A stretch of DNA of 64,000 nt from an uncultured Oscillospiraceae bacterium (GCA_947599925.1 CANQFT010000001.1:62001-126000), one strand, 5' to 3'; positions 52,308-61,240 are shown, counted from the first letter of the stretch. The notes: generated by a model not told the origin, from the letters alone. Translations and numbers: made by a program.

Positions 52308-52888
52308 CGGGCGCCCCCCTCTCCGTCGGCCCAGCGCTCCAGAAGGCGCTTGCGGTGCTTGTAGTCGGGCATCAGCGCCCCCATCAGACTGTGAAAACCG
52401 GGGCCGTGGTCGGGGTGGACCAGGTGGCACAGTTCGTGGAGGACCACATAGTCCAGGCATGGCCTGGGCGCGTAAAAAAGCCGGGTGTTCAGGGTGATCA
52501 CCCCTGACTTCCAGGCGCAGGAACCCCAGCGGCTGGTCATCTCCCGCAGCCGGAGCCGGGGCCGCCGCACCCCATAGGGGGCCAGCAGGGGCAGCTGACC
52601 GGCCAGGGAATCGGAAAACAGCGCCAGGCATTCTTCCCGCGGCGGCGGGGGCAGGGCCTCGGTCTGCCGCCGCTGACGGGCCAGCCGGTCCTGGGCGGCG
52701 CGGACAAAGGCGCCTCGCCCGGACACAAAGGCGTCGATGGTCCGCAGACTCATCCGGGGATGGGCGGAGACGTACACGCCGCCGTCCCGCCGCACCCGCA
52801 GGTTCAGGTTTTTCACCTGCTTGCGCTCCAGGGTATAGACGATCTGCCCGCCCTCAAAGGGGACGGCGCGCTGGGTGATGGCCGCCAT
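52304..52888 (-). CDS. YgjP-like (DUF45/M48-type) metallopeptidase
   Basis: 194 residues. The zinc motif HELCHLVHPDHGPGFHSLM (HExxH ... H) follows TSRWGSCAWKSGVITLNTRLFYAP, the WGSC block that precedes HExxH in the YgjP/DUF45 family. Cytosolic, no signal peptide; function unknown. AAGGAGGGGG lies upstream of the ATG. Translationally coupled to cca. Confidence 0.85.
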   Translation of the reverse strand: MAAITQRAVPFEGGQIVYTLERKQVKNLNLRVRRDGGVYVSAHPRMSLRTIDAFVSGRGAFVRAAQDRLARQRRQTEALPPPPREECLALFSDSLAGQLPLLAPYGVRRPRLRLREMTSRWGSCAWKSGVITLNTRLFYAPRPCLDYVVLHELCHLVHPDHGPGFHSLMGALMPDYKHRKRLLERWADGEGGAR

Positions 52889-52981
52889 GGCCGCCCCCTC
52901 CTTGTTCTCAATTGCCTGTCCGGGCCGTGGGGACAGGCAACGCCATTGTACCCCCTCCGGCCAATTTTGGCAAGGGAAGGA

Positions 52982-53010
52982 TTGATTTTTTCACAGCGCT
53001 GTGCTAAACT
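52982..53010 (+). promoter_or_regulatory. predicted sigma-A promoter of the hydrolase / ATP-grasp operon
   Basis: TTGATT, 17-nt spacer, TAAACT with extended -10 TGC; 41 nt before the first start codon. Confidence 0.65.
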
Positions 53011-53050
53011 ATCCTTGCGATTCCCAGACGGAAAGGACCCCTGAGAGCCT

Positions 53051-53812
53051 ATGATCGACTGCTTTGACGTGACGCTGCCCGCCTTGACGGGGGCCGAGCC
53101 CCGGCGGGCGTGGGTGTATGTGCCCGACTTTGCCCAGGAGGACCCGGAGCTTCGCCTCCCCGTGCTCTATATGTTTGACGGCCACAACCTCTTTTTTGAC
53201 GAGGAGGCCACCTACGGCAAGAGCTGGGGGCTGAAGGAATTTCTGGAGGAGGATGGCACGCCCCTGATCGTGGCCGCCGCCGAGTGCAACCACCGCGACG
53301 GCCAGCGCCTCAACGAGTATTCCCCCTTCTCCGGGGAGATGCCGGGCCACGGCCATGTCACGGGCCGGGGCAAGGCCACCATGGACTGGTATGTGGAGCG
53401 CTTCAAGCCCTATGTGGACCAGACCTACCCCACCTTGCCCGACCGGGCCCACACTTTCATCGCCGGCAGCTCCATGGGCGGGCTGATGACGCTGTACGCC
53501 GTGCTGCGCTACAACCAGGTGTTCTCCCGGGGCGCGGCCCTGTCGCCCAGCGTCTGGTTCGCCCGGGACAAGTTGGAGACCATGATCCGCAACGCCCGTG
53601 TCCGGCGGGACACGGTGCTCTACATGGACTACGGCCAGCGGGAGATCGCCGGCCGCAGGATGTTGGAGTGGTACAGCGCCGTGGCAGGGGCCATCACAGC
53701 CAAGGGCGTGAACCTCACCAGCCGCATCGTCCCCGGCGGCGACCACAGCGAGAGCAGTTGGGAAAAGCAGATCCCCTTTTTTATCCAGACCCTCTTTTAT
53801 GGGCTAGATTAG
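53051..53812 (+). CDS. alpha/beta-hydrolase, putative esterase (esterase D / Fes-like family)
   Basis: 253 residues. RAWVYVPDFAQ ... RLPVLYMFDGHNLFFDEEATYGKSW is the start of the PF00756-type esterase fold, with nucleophile Ser in FIAGSSMGGLMTLY (GxSxGG), acid in the YMDYGQRE region and His in PGGDHSESSW. No signal peptide. First of three same-strand genes (13 nt to the next). The substrate is unknown. Confidence 0.85.
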   Translation: MIDCFDVTLPALTGAEPRRAWVYVPDFAQEDPELRLPVLYMFDGHNLFFDEEATYGKSWGLKEFLEEDGTPLIVAAAECNHRDGQRLNEYSPFSGEMPGHGHVTGRGKATMDWYVERFKPYVDQTYPTLPDRAHTFIAGSSMGGLMTLYAVLRYNQVFSRGAALSPSVWFARDKLETMIRNARVRRDTVLYMDYGQREIAGRRMLEWYSAVAGAITAKGVNLTSRIVPGGDHSESSWEKQIPFFIQTLFYGLD

Positions 53813-53825
53813 GAGGAAAAACGCC

Positions 53826-54581
53826 ATGGAAGTACAATACTTCAAACAGTGGTCCCCGGCCCTGGGCCGGGACATGGAGTGCAAGGTCTACGGCCACGCC
53901 GGCCGCCCCATCCTCTTCATCCCCTGCCAGGACGGGCGGTTCTTCGACTTTGAGAACTTCCACATGACCGACACCTGGGCGCCCTGGATCGAGGGCGGCA
54001 AGTGCATGGTCTTTTCCGTGGACACCATGGACAAGGAGACCTGGTCCAACAAGACCGGCGACCCCCGCTGGCGGGCCGAGCGCCACGAGCAGTGGATGGC
54101 CTACCTCTGCGACGAGATGGTCCCCTTCATGCGCCAGATGGTCAACGAGCGCAACGGCTGGACCGGCTACCCCGGCGTCATCGCCTTTGGCTGTTCCCTG
54201 GGCGCCACCCACGCCGCCAACCTCTTTTTCCGCCGGCCCGACCTCTTCGACGGGATGCTGGCCCTCAGCGGCATCTACGACGCCGCCTACGGCTTTGACG
54301 GCTATATGGACGACCTGGTCTACCTCAACTCCCCCGTCCACTTTCTCCAGGGCATGACCCCCGACCACCCCAACGTGGCGCGCTACAACAATGGCCGGGG
54401 CATTATCTGCGTGGGCCTGGGTGCCTGGGAACAGCCGGAGACCACCCGCCGGGTGGACGAGCTGTGCCGGCAGATCGGCATCAACATCTGGGTGGACTAC
54501 TGGGGCCACGACGTGAACCACGACTGGCCCTGGTGGCACAAGCAGGTGACGTATTTTGCCCCGTTCCTGCTGGAAGGATAA
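53826..54581 (+). CDS. second alpha/beta-hydrolase (esterase-like)
   Basis: 251 residues. Different subfamily from its neighbour: RPILFIPCQDGRFFDFENFHMTDTWAPWIEGG, nucleophile Ser in AFGCSLGATHAANLFFRRPDLF, and His region WGHDVNHDWPWWHKQV near the end. AGGAGG precedes the ATG. It lies between the other hydrolase and the ATP-grasp gene. Proteins of this type are annotated as putative esterases without known substrate. Confidence 0.8.
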   Translation: MEVQYFKQWSPALGRDMECKVYGHAGRPILFIPCQDGRFFDFENFHMTDTWAPWIEGGKCMVFSVDTMDKETWSNKTGDPRWRAERHEQWMAYLCDEMVPFMRQMVNERNGWTGYPGVIAFGCSLGATHAANLFFRRPDLFDGMLALSGIYDAAYGFDGYMDDLVYLNSPVHFLQGMTPDHPNVARYNNGRGIICVGLGAWEQPETTRRVDELCRQIGINIWVDYWGHDVNHDWPWWHKQVTYFAPFLLEG

Positions 54582-54625
54582 GCGGGGCGGACCGACAGAG
54601 CCAAAGAAAGAAGGTCATTTTACCG

Positions 54626-55843
54626 ATGAAAAACCTGGTGTTTCTCTCTCCCAACTTCCCCACCAACTACTGGCAGTTCTGCCGTGAGCTGAAAAACAAC
54701 GGCCTCAACGTCCTGGGCGTGGGGGACGCCCCCTACGACGAGCTGTCCGGCGAGCTGAAGGACAGCCTGACGGAGTATTACAAGGTGGACACCCTGGAGG
54801 ACTACGACCAGGTCTACCGGGCCGTGGCCTACTTCGCCTGGAAGTACGGCAAGCTCGACTGGCTGGAGTCCAACAACGAATACTGGCTGGAGCAGAACGC
54901 CGCCCTGCGGACCGACTTCCACATCACCTCCGGCTTCCAGATCGAGGATATGCCCCGCGTCAAGTTCAAGTCCGCCATGAAGGAGTATTACGCCAAGGCG
55001 GGCATCCCCGCGGCCCGCTGGCATCTGGTGGAGGGCAAAAAGGACGCCCTGGCCTTCATCCAGGAGGTTGGCTGGCCCGTCATCGTCAAGCCCGACAACG
55101 GCGTGGGCGCCAGCGACACCCACAAGCTCTCCTCCGAAAAGGACCTGGACCGCTTTCTCAAGACCCGCCGGGACGTTCCTTATATCATGGAGGAGTTTGT
55201 CCACGCCGAGGTGAACTCCTACGACGCCATCATCGACTCCCAGGGCGAGCCCATCTTTGAGACGGGCAACATCACCCCCATGTCCATCATGGACATCGTC
55301 AACGAAGAGGACAACTCCATCTACTATATCCTCAAGGACCTGCCCGACGACACCCGCGCCGCGGGCCGCGCGGCGGTGCGGGCCTGGGGCGTGAAGAGCC
55401 GCTTTGTCCACTTTGAGTTCTTCCGGCTCACCCAGGACCAGGAGGGCCTGGGCAAAAAGGGCCAGATCGTGGCCCTGGAGGTCAATATGCGGCCCTGCGG
55501 CGGCTTTACCCCGGACATGATGAACTTCGCCCACTCCACCAGCGTCTACAAGATCTGGGCCGACATGATCGCCTTTGACCGCTCCACCGTTCCCCAGGGC
55601 GAGCACGCCTTCTGCGCCTTCGCCGGACGGCGGGACGGCAAGGACTTCGTCCTCAGCCACGAGGAGATCCTGCAAAAATACGCCGGCCAGCTCCGCATGG
55701 TGGAGCGCATCCCCGACGTGCTGGCCGACGCCATGGGCAACCAGATGTATGTGGCGGTATTCCCCACCGAGGCCAAGCTGAAGGCCTTCTACAAGGACGT
55801 GCTCAAGACCAAGGCGGAGAAAAAAACGACAAAGAAGAAGTAA
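54626..55843 (+). CDS. ATP-grasp enzyme
   Basis: 405 residues. N-terminal Rossmann-like part (MKNLVFLSPNFPTNYWQFCRELKNNGLNVLGVGD), ATP-grasp core (VKFKSAMKEYYAKAGIPAARW, GWPVIVKPDNGVGASDTHKL, YIMEEFVHAEVNSYDAIID) and the metal-binding end (VHFEFFRLT ... VALEVNMRPCGGFTPDMMN). The family ligates a carboxylate to an amine or thiol using ATP. Ends in a Lys-rich tail. ATG 54626 follows AGAAGG; the ORF-track start at 54464 is inside the preceding gene. With two esterases it may make and cleave an amide or ester metabolite (inference). Confidence 0.88.
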   Translation: MKNLVFLSPNFPTNYWQFCRELKNNGLNVLGVGDAPYDELSGELKDSLTEYYKVDTLEDYDQVYRAVAYFAWKYGKLDWLESNNEYWLEQNAALRTDFHITSGFQIEDMPRVKFKSAMKEYYAKAGIPAARWHLVEGKKDALAFIQEVGWPVIVKPDNGVGASDTHKLSSEKDLDRFLKTRRDVPYIMEEFVHAEVNSYDAIIDSQGEPIFETGNITPMSIMDIVNEEDNSIYYILKDLPDDTRAAGRAAVRAWGVKSRFVHFEFFRLTQDQEGLGKKGQIVALEVNMRPCGGFTPDMMNFAHSTSVYKIWADMIAFDRSTVPQGEHAFCAFAGRRDGKDFVLSHEEILQKYAGQLRMVERIPDVLADAMGNQMYVAVFPTEAKLKAFYKDVLKTKAEKKTTKKK

Positions 55844-55855
55844 ACCATCTCACAA

Positions 55856-55891
55856 AAAAGGGCATCCCCGCCACAGCGGGGATGCCCTTTT
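55856..55891. terminator. bidirectional rho-independent terminator
   Basis: AAAAGGGCATCCCCGC - caca - GCGGGGATGCCCTTTT: 16-bp perfect stem with A- and T-runs, between the convergent ATP-grasp and amino acid transporter genes. Confidence 0.9.
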
Positions 55892-55906
55892 GTATGCGTT
55901 TTGTCC

Positions 55907-56695
55907 TCAGTTCTCCGCGTAGCGGGAGAGGAACTGGCGGGTGCGCTCCTGGGCGGGGTGCTCGATGACCTGCTGGGCGGGGCCCTGCTCCACGATGACG
56001 CCCCCGTCCATGAAGATGACCTGGTCGGCCACGTCCCGGGCGAAGGCCATCTCGTGGGTGACGATGATCATGGTGGTGTGCTGTTGGGCCAGGCCCCGGA
56101 TCACCTTGAGGACTTCCCCGGTGAGTTCCGGGTCCAGGGCGGAGGTGGGCTCGTCAAAGCACAGCACGTCGGGCTGGAGGGCCAGGGCGCGGGCGATGGC
56201 GACCCGCTGCTGCTGGCCGCCGGAGAGCTGGTGGGGGTAGTGGCCCGCCCTGTCGGACAGGCCCATCTGCGCCAGCAGTTCCAGCCCCCGCTGGTCGATG
56301 GCCGCCTTGTGCCGGTCCTTTCCGGCGCGCCGGCCGGCGGCGTCCTCCTTGTCCCGCAGATGGAGGGACAGGGTGACGTTTTGCAGGGCGGTGTACTGGG
56401 GAAAGAGGTTGAAATTCTGGAACACCAGGCCGAAGTGGAGCCGCTTTTCCCGGATGTCGGCGGGCCGCTGGGTGGCGGGGTCGGCGGCGTCAAAGATCAC
56501 CTTGTCCCGCACGGCGATGGTCCCGCCGTTGGGCTTTTCCAGAAAGTTGAGACAGCGCAGGAGGGTGGTCTTGCCGCTGCCGGAGGAGCCAATGATGGCC
56601 AGGGCCTGCCCCGCCTCCAGGGAGAAGGAGATGTCGTCCAGCACGCGGGTGGCGCCGAAGTGCTTTTCGATGTTGTGAACGTCCAGAATAGGCAT
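55907..56695 (-). CDS. polar amino acid ABC transporter ATP-binding protein
   Basis: 262 residues. Walker A GSSGSGKTTLLRCLN, Q-loop FQNFNLFPQYT, signature [15 protein letters not shown], Walker B VLCFDEPTSALDPELTGEVL and switch His (IVTHEMAFARDVAD) are all those of GlnQ/HisP-type ATPases. Last gene of the three-gene operon, 13 nt after the permease. A ~25-residue insert (DKEDAAGRRAGKDRHKAA) is present between Q-loop and signature. Confidence 0.94.
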   Translation of the reverse strand: MPILDVHNIEKHFGATRVLDDISFSLEAGQALAIIGSSGSGKTTLLRCLNFLEKPNGGTIAVRDKVIFDAADPATQRPADIREKRLHFGLVFQNFNLFPQYTALQNVTLSLHLRDKEDAAGRRAGKDRHKAAIDQRGLELLAQMGLSDRAGHYPHQLSGGQQQRVAIARALALQPDVLCFDEPTSALDPELTGEVLKVIRGLAQQHTTMIIVTHEMAFARDVADQVIFMDGGVIVEQGPAQQVIEHPAQERTRQFLSRYAEN

Positions 56696-56708
56696 ACCGG
56701 CGCCCCCT

Positions 56709-57467
56709 TTAGCGGAAGTAGTCCAGCCGCCGCTCCACCCAGCCGAAGAACAGGGTGAGCGCGCCGTTGAAGATGAGGTAGTAGATCCCGGTAAAGAGGA
56801 GGGGCCACCACAGCCCCGAATAGCCGTGGGAGCCTTTCATAAAGGCGTAGCCCGCCCAGATGACTTCCTGGAGGGAGATGATGCGGGCGATGGAGGTGTC
56901 TTTCACCAGGGTGATGATCTCGTTGGACATGGGCGGGATGATCCGCTTGACCATCTGGAGCAGAGTGACCTTGAAGAAGATCTGGCTGCGGGTCATGCCC
57001 AGCACCAGGCCCGCCTCCTGCTGGCCCAGGGGCACGGACTGGATGCCGCCGCGGTAGATCTCGGAGAAGTAGCAGGCGTAGTTGAGGATAAAGGCGATGG
57101 CGGCGGCCAGGAACCGGCCTGACTCCCCGCCGGGCCAGGGGCTTCCGCTGTCCAGGATCATGCCGGGGATGAAGAAGATGATGATGAGCTGGAGCATCAG
57201 CGGGGTGCCCCGGATGACCCACACCAGCAGCCGGCACAGTGCGCTGACCGGCCGGAAGCCCCAGATGGCCCGGAGGACGGGGTGCTGGCCCTCCGCGCAC
57301 AAAAAGCCCAGCGGGGCCCAGCGGCTCATGGAGCCGAAAGAGATGAGCAATCCCAGCGGGATGGCCCCTGCCAGCGTGACGGCAAAGAGCCGCAGGGTCT
57401 GCAAAAAGCCCGTGTTCAGCGCGCCCACAACGGTGCGGAACACGTCGGAAGAGAAAAAGGAGAGCAT
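56709..57467 (-). CDS. polar amino acid ABC transporter permease
   Basis: About 252 residues. Five or so membrane segments; the permease signature EIYRGGIQSVPLGQQEAGLVLGMTRSQIFFKVTLLQ (EAA loop) is typical of HisM/GlnP-type subunits. ATG 57467 seems the likely start (AGGTG six nt upstream); the ORF-track GTG is three codons earlier. An inserted loop around residues 55-85 (PLGFLCAEGQHPVLRAIWGFRPV) is longer than in most relatives. A terminator-like hairpin separates it from the binding-protein gene. Confidence 0.92.
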   Translation of the reverse strand: MLSFFSSDVFRTVVGALNTGFLQTLRLFAVTLAGAIPLGLLISFGSMSRWAPLGFLCAEGQHPVLRAIWGFRPVSALCRLLVWVIRGTPLMLQLIIIFFIPGMILDSGSPWPGGESGRFLAAAIAFILNYACYFSEIYRGGIQSVPLGQQEAGLVLGMTRSQIFFKVTLLQMVKRIIPPMSNEIITLVKDTSIARIISLQEVIWAGYAFMKGSHGYSGLWWPLLFTGIYYLIFNGALTLFFGWVERRLDYFR

Positions 57468-57513
57468 ATGCCTCACCTGCCTGTATGTGGTGTGCCCAGG
57501 GCGGGGGACCGGG

Positions 57514-57548
57514 AAAAAAGCAGAGGGCGGTCTGCCCTCTGCTTTTTT
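57514..57548 (-). terminator. intra-operon terminator / attenuator between binding protein and permease
   Basis: AAAAAAGCAGAGGGC - ggtct - GCCCTCTGCTTTTTT: 15-bp stem with a T-run on either strand. Read leftward it follows the binding-protein stop codon by about 16 nt, so partial termination would give more binding protein than permease and ATPase. Confidence 0.85.
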
Positions 57549-57564
57549 AGAGGCGGGATGATTC

Positions 57565-58416
57565 TTACTGCGCGATCACGGCGGCCTGGACGCCATAGGT
57601 CTCGGCAATGTCCATCATGGTGCCGTTGGCGTAGCTGGCGGCGAAGAAGTCGTTGAGGGCGGCGGCCAGGTCGGAGCCCTGGCGGAAGCCCACGCCGTAC
57701 TCCTCGCTGTTGAGGCCCACGGTGTAGGTCAGATCGGCGTAGCCGGTGCCCTCGCCCACCATGGCGGCGGCCATGAGGGAGTCGATCACCGCGGCGTCAG
57801 AGGTGCCGGCGGAGACTTCCATCAGGGCGGTGGCCTGGTCGGCCACCTCGGTGTAGGTGGCGCCCAGGGCCTCCACCTGCTCCTTGCCGGCGGAGCCGGC
57901 CTCCACGGCGAAGGACAGGTCCTTCACGCTCTCCACATCCTGGTACTGGTCGGCCACGTCCGCCTTGACGATGACCACTTGGGCGTTGTTGCAGTAGGCG
58001 TTGGAGCACTCCATGGAGTTGAGCACCTCGTCGGTGAGGGTCATGCCGTTCCACACCACGTCGATGTTCTTGTTCTCCAGCTCAAAGAGCTTGTTGTCCC
58101 AGTCGATCAGCTGGAACTGGGCCTTCACGCCCAGGCTCTCGGCAAAGGCCTTGGCCATGTCGGCGTCAAAGCCGATCCAGTTGCCGTTCTCGTCCTGGTA
58201 GTCCATGGGCTCAAACTCGGTGATGCCCACCACCAGAGTGCCCTTGCCCTCGACGTAGGCCAGGTCGGAGGGGGCGGGGGCCTCGGTGTTCTCCGGAGCG
58301 GGCTCGGAGGCCTCAGGGGCCTCAGACGGGGTTTCGGGCTGGTCCTCGGTCTGCCCGCAGGCGGCCAGAGCGAAGAGCATCAGTAGAGCAAGAGACAAAG
58401 CGATGATCCGTTTCAT
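57565..58416 (-). CDS. amino acid ABC transporter substrate-binding lipoprotein
   Basis: 283 residues. Lipoprotein signal MKRIIALSLALLMLFALAACGQ with lipobox LAAC, an acidic/Pro linker, then the SBP_bac_3 domain: GTLVVGITEFEPMDYQDENGNWIGFDADMAKAFAESLGVKAQF, IDVVWNGMTLTDE, YGVGFRQGSDLAAALNDFF. Captures a polar amino acid outside the membrane and delivers it to the adjacent permease. GGAGG upstream and a strong promoter at 58452-58480. Confidence 0.94.
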   Translation of the reverse strand: MKRIIALSLALLMLFALAACGQTEDQPETPSEAPEASEPAPENTEAPAPSDLAYVEGKGTLVVGITEFEPMDYQDENGNWIGFDADMAKAFAESLGVKAQFQLIDWDNKLFELENKNIDVVWNGMTLTDEVLNSMECSNAYCNNAQVVIVKADVADQYQDVESVKDLSFAVEAGSAGKEQVEALGATYTEVADQATALMEVSAGTSDAAVIDSLMAAAMVGEGTGYADLTYTVGLNSEEYGVGFRQGSDLAAALNDFFAASYANGTMMDIAETYGVQAAVIAQ

Positions 58417-58451
58417 GGGTATGTATCCTCCTTCAAAGGTTTGACTTTAGT

Positions 58452-58480
58452 ATAGTAGCACGCTAATGCGAACTTGTAAA
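58452..58480 (-). promoter_or_regulatory. sigma-A promoter of the amino acid transporter operon
   Basis: On the minus strand: TTTACA, 17-nt spacer, TACTAT with extended -10 TGC; about 35 nt before the start codon. Confidence 0.7.
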
Positions 58481-58560
58481 GAGGCAATTTGCAAAAACCG
58501 GGCAAAAAGCGCAAAAAAACAGGCGGCCCGCATGGGCCACCTGTCGGTTCGCTCAGTCGC

Positions 58561-58982
58561 GCTTCGTTGTCACGCTCGCATTGGGCGGCCTTTCCGGACC
58601 CGCTTCGCCCCTGCGCGGCCCAAATGCCGCTCACGCCTGACGGCGTTCGCCTGTTTTGGGCCTGTCGGGGCTCCACCGGCCCCGGGCCGCCTATGCTCGC
58701 GCTTCGCTGTCACGCTCGCATTGGGCGGCCTTCTCGGACCCGCTTCGCCCCTGCGCGGCCCAAATGCCGCTCACGCCTGCGGCGTTCGCCTGTTTTGGGC
58801 CTGTCGGGCCTCCGGCTCCGGCCCGCCTATGCTCGCGCTTCGTTGTCACGCTCGCATTGGGCGGCCTTCTCGGACCCGCTTCGCCCCTGCGCGGCCCAAA
58901 TGCCGCTCACGCCTCGCGGCGTTCGCCTGTTTTGGGCCTGTCGGGGCTCCACCGGCCCCGGCCCGCCTATGCTTGCGCTTCG
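58561..58982. repeat. three tandem ~140-bp repeats ending at the SDR stop codon
   Basis: GCTTCGTTGTCACGCTCGCA begins at 58561, 58701 (one change) and 58837, and the closing GCTTCG is at 58977, giving unit lengths 140, 136 and 140. Units share TTGGGCGGCCTT, CGGACCCGCTTCGCCCCTGC, AAATGCCGCTCACGCC and GTTCGCCTGTTTTGGGCCTG and end in CCGCCTATGCTCGCGCTTCG. The array starts 4 nt beyond the SDR stop codon. ORFs here (58466-59104, 58489-59781) are shadows of the repeat. The junction motif recurs at 62256-62280 and 62503-62527. Confidence 0.85.
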
Positions 58983-58986
58983 GTCC

Positions 58987-59790
58987 TCAGGGCCTCAGGC
59001 CCATGCCGCCCTCCAGGGTCAGGGTCTCGCCGGTGAGGTACTTGAAGTCGGGGTTGGCCAGCTGGACGCACACCCGTCCGATCTCCAACTCCGGGTCGCC
59101 GTAGTGACCCATGGGCGGCATCTTCACGTTGGCCTTGAACGCGTCGGGATAGGCTTTCTGAAAGCCCTCCAGCTGGGCGGTCCAGGCGATGGGGCAGACC
59201 ACGTTGACGTTGATCCCGTCGGGGCCCCACTCGGTGGCGGCCACGCGGGAAAGACCCCGGATGCCCTCTTTCGCGGCGGCGTAGGCGCACTGGCCGTAGT
59301 TTCCAAAGAGCCCCGCGCCGCTGGCGAAGTTGATCACGCTGCCCTTGGCCTCTTTCAGATAGGGATAGGCGGCCTGCATATAGTAGAAAGCGGCGTACAG
59401 CCCGGAGTAGAGGGCCAGATCGAACTGCTCGGTGGTGTGGTCGGCCAGGGTGACGCCGGAGGCGCTGGCCTGGGCGTTGTTGATGAGCACGTCGATGCGC
59501 CCAAAGGCTTTGACGGCCTCATCGATGACGTGCTGGACCACGGCCTTGTTGTCCTGGCCGGAGGCCACGTCGGCCTGCACAGGCAGAACTTTGACGCCGT
59601 AGAGCCGCTCCAGCTCCTCCTTGGCGTCCTCCAGCTTCTTCACGTTGCGCCCGGTGATGACCAGGTTGGCCCCCTCCTTGGCGTAGGCGGTGGCGATGCC
59701 GTAGCCGATGGAGCCGCAGCTCTTGCCATCGCCCAGAACGGCCCGGCCTCCGCCGGTGATGATGGCGGTCTTACCCTCTAAAAATCCCAT
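58987..59790 (-). CDS. short-chain dehydrogenase/reductase (SDR)
   Basis: 267 residues. Cofactor motif TGGGRAVLGDGKSCGSIGYGIA (a stretched TGxxxGxG with an eight-residue insert), NNAQAS (NNAG-type), catalytic Ser in NFASGAGLFG and YAAAK. The C-terminal YLTGETLTLEGGMGLRP is typical of classical SDRs. The cofactor-loop insert is seen in some bile-acid/enoyl-reductase-like SDRs, but the substrate cannot be told. It lies 33 nt after the flavoprotein pair on the same strand, so could share their transcript. Confidence 0.88.
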   Translation of the reverse strand: MGFLEGKTAIITGGGRAVLGDGKSCGSIGYGIATAYAKEGANLVITGRNVKKLEDAKEELERLYGVKVLPVQADVASGQDNKAVVQHVIDEAVKAFGRIDVLINNAQASASGVTLADHTTEQFDLALYSGLYAAFYYMQAAYPYLKEAKGSVINFASGAGLFGNYGQCAYAAAKEGIRGLSRVAATEWGPDGINVNVVCPIAWTAQLEGFQKAYPDAFKANVKMPPMGHYGDPELEIGRVCVQLANPDFKYLTGETLTLEGGMGLRP

Positions 59791-59823
59791 GTGAAAATAC
59801 GCTCCTTTCAGGATAGTTTTGCC

Positions 59824-61239
59824 TTACTTTTTGGCGAGATATTCATCAATGGCCTTTGCGGCCACCTTGCCCGCGCCCATGGCGGAGATGACGGTGGCGG
59901 CCCCGGTGACGGCGTCGCCTCCGGCGTAGACCCCGGCCTTGGTGGTGGCGCCGGTCTGCTCCTCCACGATGATGCCGCCGTGGCGGTTGACCTCCAGCCC
60001 CTCGGTGGTGGACTTGATGAGGGGGTTGGGGGAGGTGCCGATGGACATGACCACCGTGTCCACGTCGATGTCAAACTCGCTGCCCTCGATGGGGATGGGG
60101 CGGCGGCGGCCCTTCTCGTCGGGCTCGCCCAGCTCCATTTTGATGCAGCGCATCCCCGTGACAAAGCCGTTTTTGGGGTCGCGCTTGTCGTCGGGGTTCT
60201 GGTAGCCCAGGATCTCCACGGGGTTGTGCAGCAGCTTGAACTCGATGCCCTCCTCCATGGCGTGCTCCACCTCCTCTTTCCGGGCGGGGAGCTCCTCCAG
60301 GGAGCGGCGGTAGACGATATACACCTTCTCCGCGCCCAGCCGCAGGGCGGTGCGGGCCGCGTCCATGGCCACGTTGCCGCCGCCCACCACGGCCACCTTG
60401 CCGCCCTTCATGATGGGGGTGACGGGCTCGTCCTTGTAGGCTTTCATCAGGTTGGAGCGGGTCAGGAACTCATTGGCGGAGTAGACCCCTTTCAGGCTCT
60501 CGCCGGGGATGCCCATGAAGTTGGGCAGACCCGCGCCGGAGCCCACGAACACCGCCTCAAAGCCCATGTCGAAGAGCTCGTCGATGGTGAGGGTCTTGCC
60601 GATGACCATGTTGGTCTCCATCTTCACCCCCATGGCGGTGAGGTTGTCCACCTCTTTCTGGACGATGGACTTGGGCAGACGGAACTCCGGGATGCCGTAG
60701 ACCAGCACGCCTCCGGCGGTGTGCAGGGCCTCAAAGACAGTGACCTCGTAGCCCTTCTTGGCCAGATCGCCCGCGCAGGTCAGACCGCTGGGGCCGGAAC
60801 CCACCACCGCCACCTTGTGGCCGTTGGAGGGGACCTTCTCCGGGGCGGCCTGGGCGTGGGCGTTGTGCCAGTCGGCCACGAACCGCTCCAGCCGGCCGAT
60901 GCCCACCGGCTCGCCCTTGATGCCCCGGACGCACTTGCTCTCGCACTGGGTCTCCTGGGGGCAGACCCGGCCGCAGACGGCGGGCAGGGAGGAGGACTGC
61001 TGGATGATCTGATAGGCCCCCTCAAAGTCCCCCTCCTTGATCTTCTCGATAAAGGCGGGGATGTGGATGTTCACCGGGCAGCCGGACACGCAGGGCATAT
61101 TTTTGCAGTTGAGGCACCGCAGGGCCTCGTCTATGGCGGTGGCCTCGTCGTAGCCCAGGGCCACCTCGCTGAAGTTGTGGGCGCGGACCTTGGGGTCCTG
61201 GGTGGGCATGGGGTTCTTCTTGGGGTTCATGTTGGCCAT
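59824..61239 (-). CDS. NfnB/GltD-like FAD-dependent iron-sulfur oxidoreductase (large subunit)
   Basis: 471 residues. N-terminal iron-sulfur domain with eight Cys (CLNCKNMPCVSGCP ... CGRVCPQETQCESKC) for two [4Fe-4S] clusters, FAD motif VAVVGSGPSGLTCAGDLAKKG, NAD(P)H motif VAVVGGGNVAMDAARTALRLGAE, and GGDAVTGAATVISAMGAGKVAA at the end. This is the glutamate synthase small-subunit family, which in anaerobes includes NfnB (electron bifurcation) and SudA (sulfide dehydrogenase). ATG 61239 follows AAAGGAGG; the ORF-track start is upstream inside the partner gene. Starts 1 nt after the partner's stop. Confidence 0.9.
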   Translation of the reverse strand: MANMNPKKNPMPTQDPKVRAHNFSEVALGYDEATAIDEALRCLNCKNMPCVSGCPVNIHIPAFIEKIKEGDFEGAYQIIQQSSSLPAVCGRVCPQETQCESKCVRGIKGEPVGIGRLERFVADWHNAHAQAAPEKVPSNGHKVAVVGSGPSGLTCAGDLAKKGYEVTVFEALHTAGGVLVYGIPEFRLPKSIVQKEVDNLTAMGVKMETNMVIGKTLTIDELFDMGFEAVFVGSGAGLPNFMGIPGESLKGVYSANEFLTRSNLMKAYKDEPVTPIMKGGKVAVVGGGNVAMDAARTALRLGAEKVYIVYRRSLEELPARKEEVEHAMEEGIEFKLLHNPVEILGYQNPDDKRDPKNGFVTGMRCIKMELGEPDEKGRRRPIPIEGSEFDIDVDTVVMSIGTSPNPLIKSTTEGLEVNRHGGIIVEEQTGATTKAGVYAGGDAVTGAATVISAMGAGKVAAKAIDEYLAKK

Positions 61240-61240
61240 A

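Noticed and set aside
50700-58982. Possible CRISPR arrays
   Set aside because: Units are 131-140 bp with nearly identical interiors, with no short repeats separated by unique spacers and no cas genes.
58466-59104. ORFs of 212 and 430 residues over the 140-bp repeats
   Set aside because: They repeat the array in two frames and run on antisense into the SDR gene.
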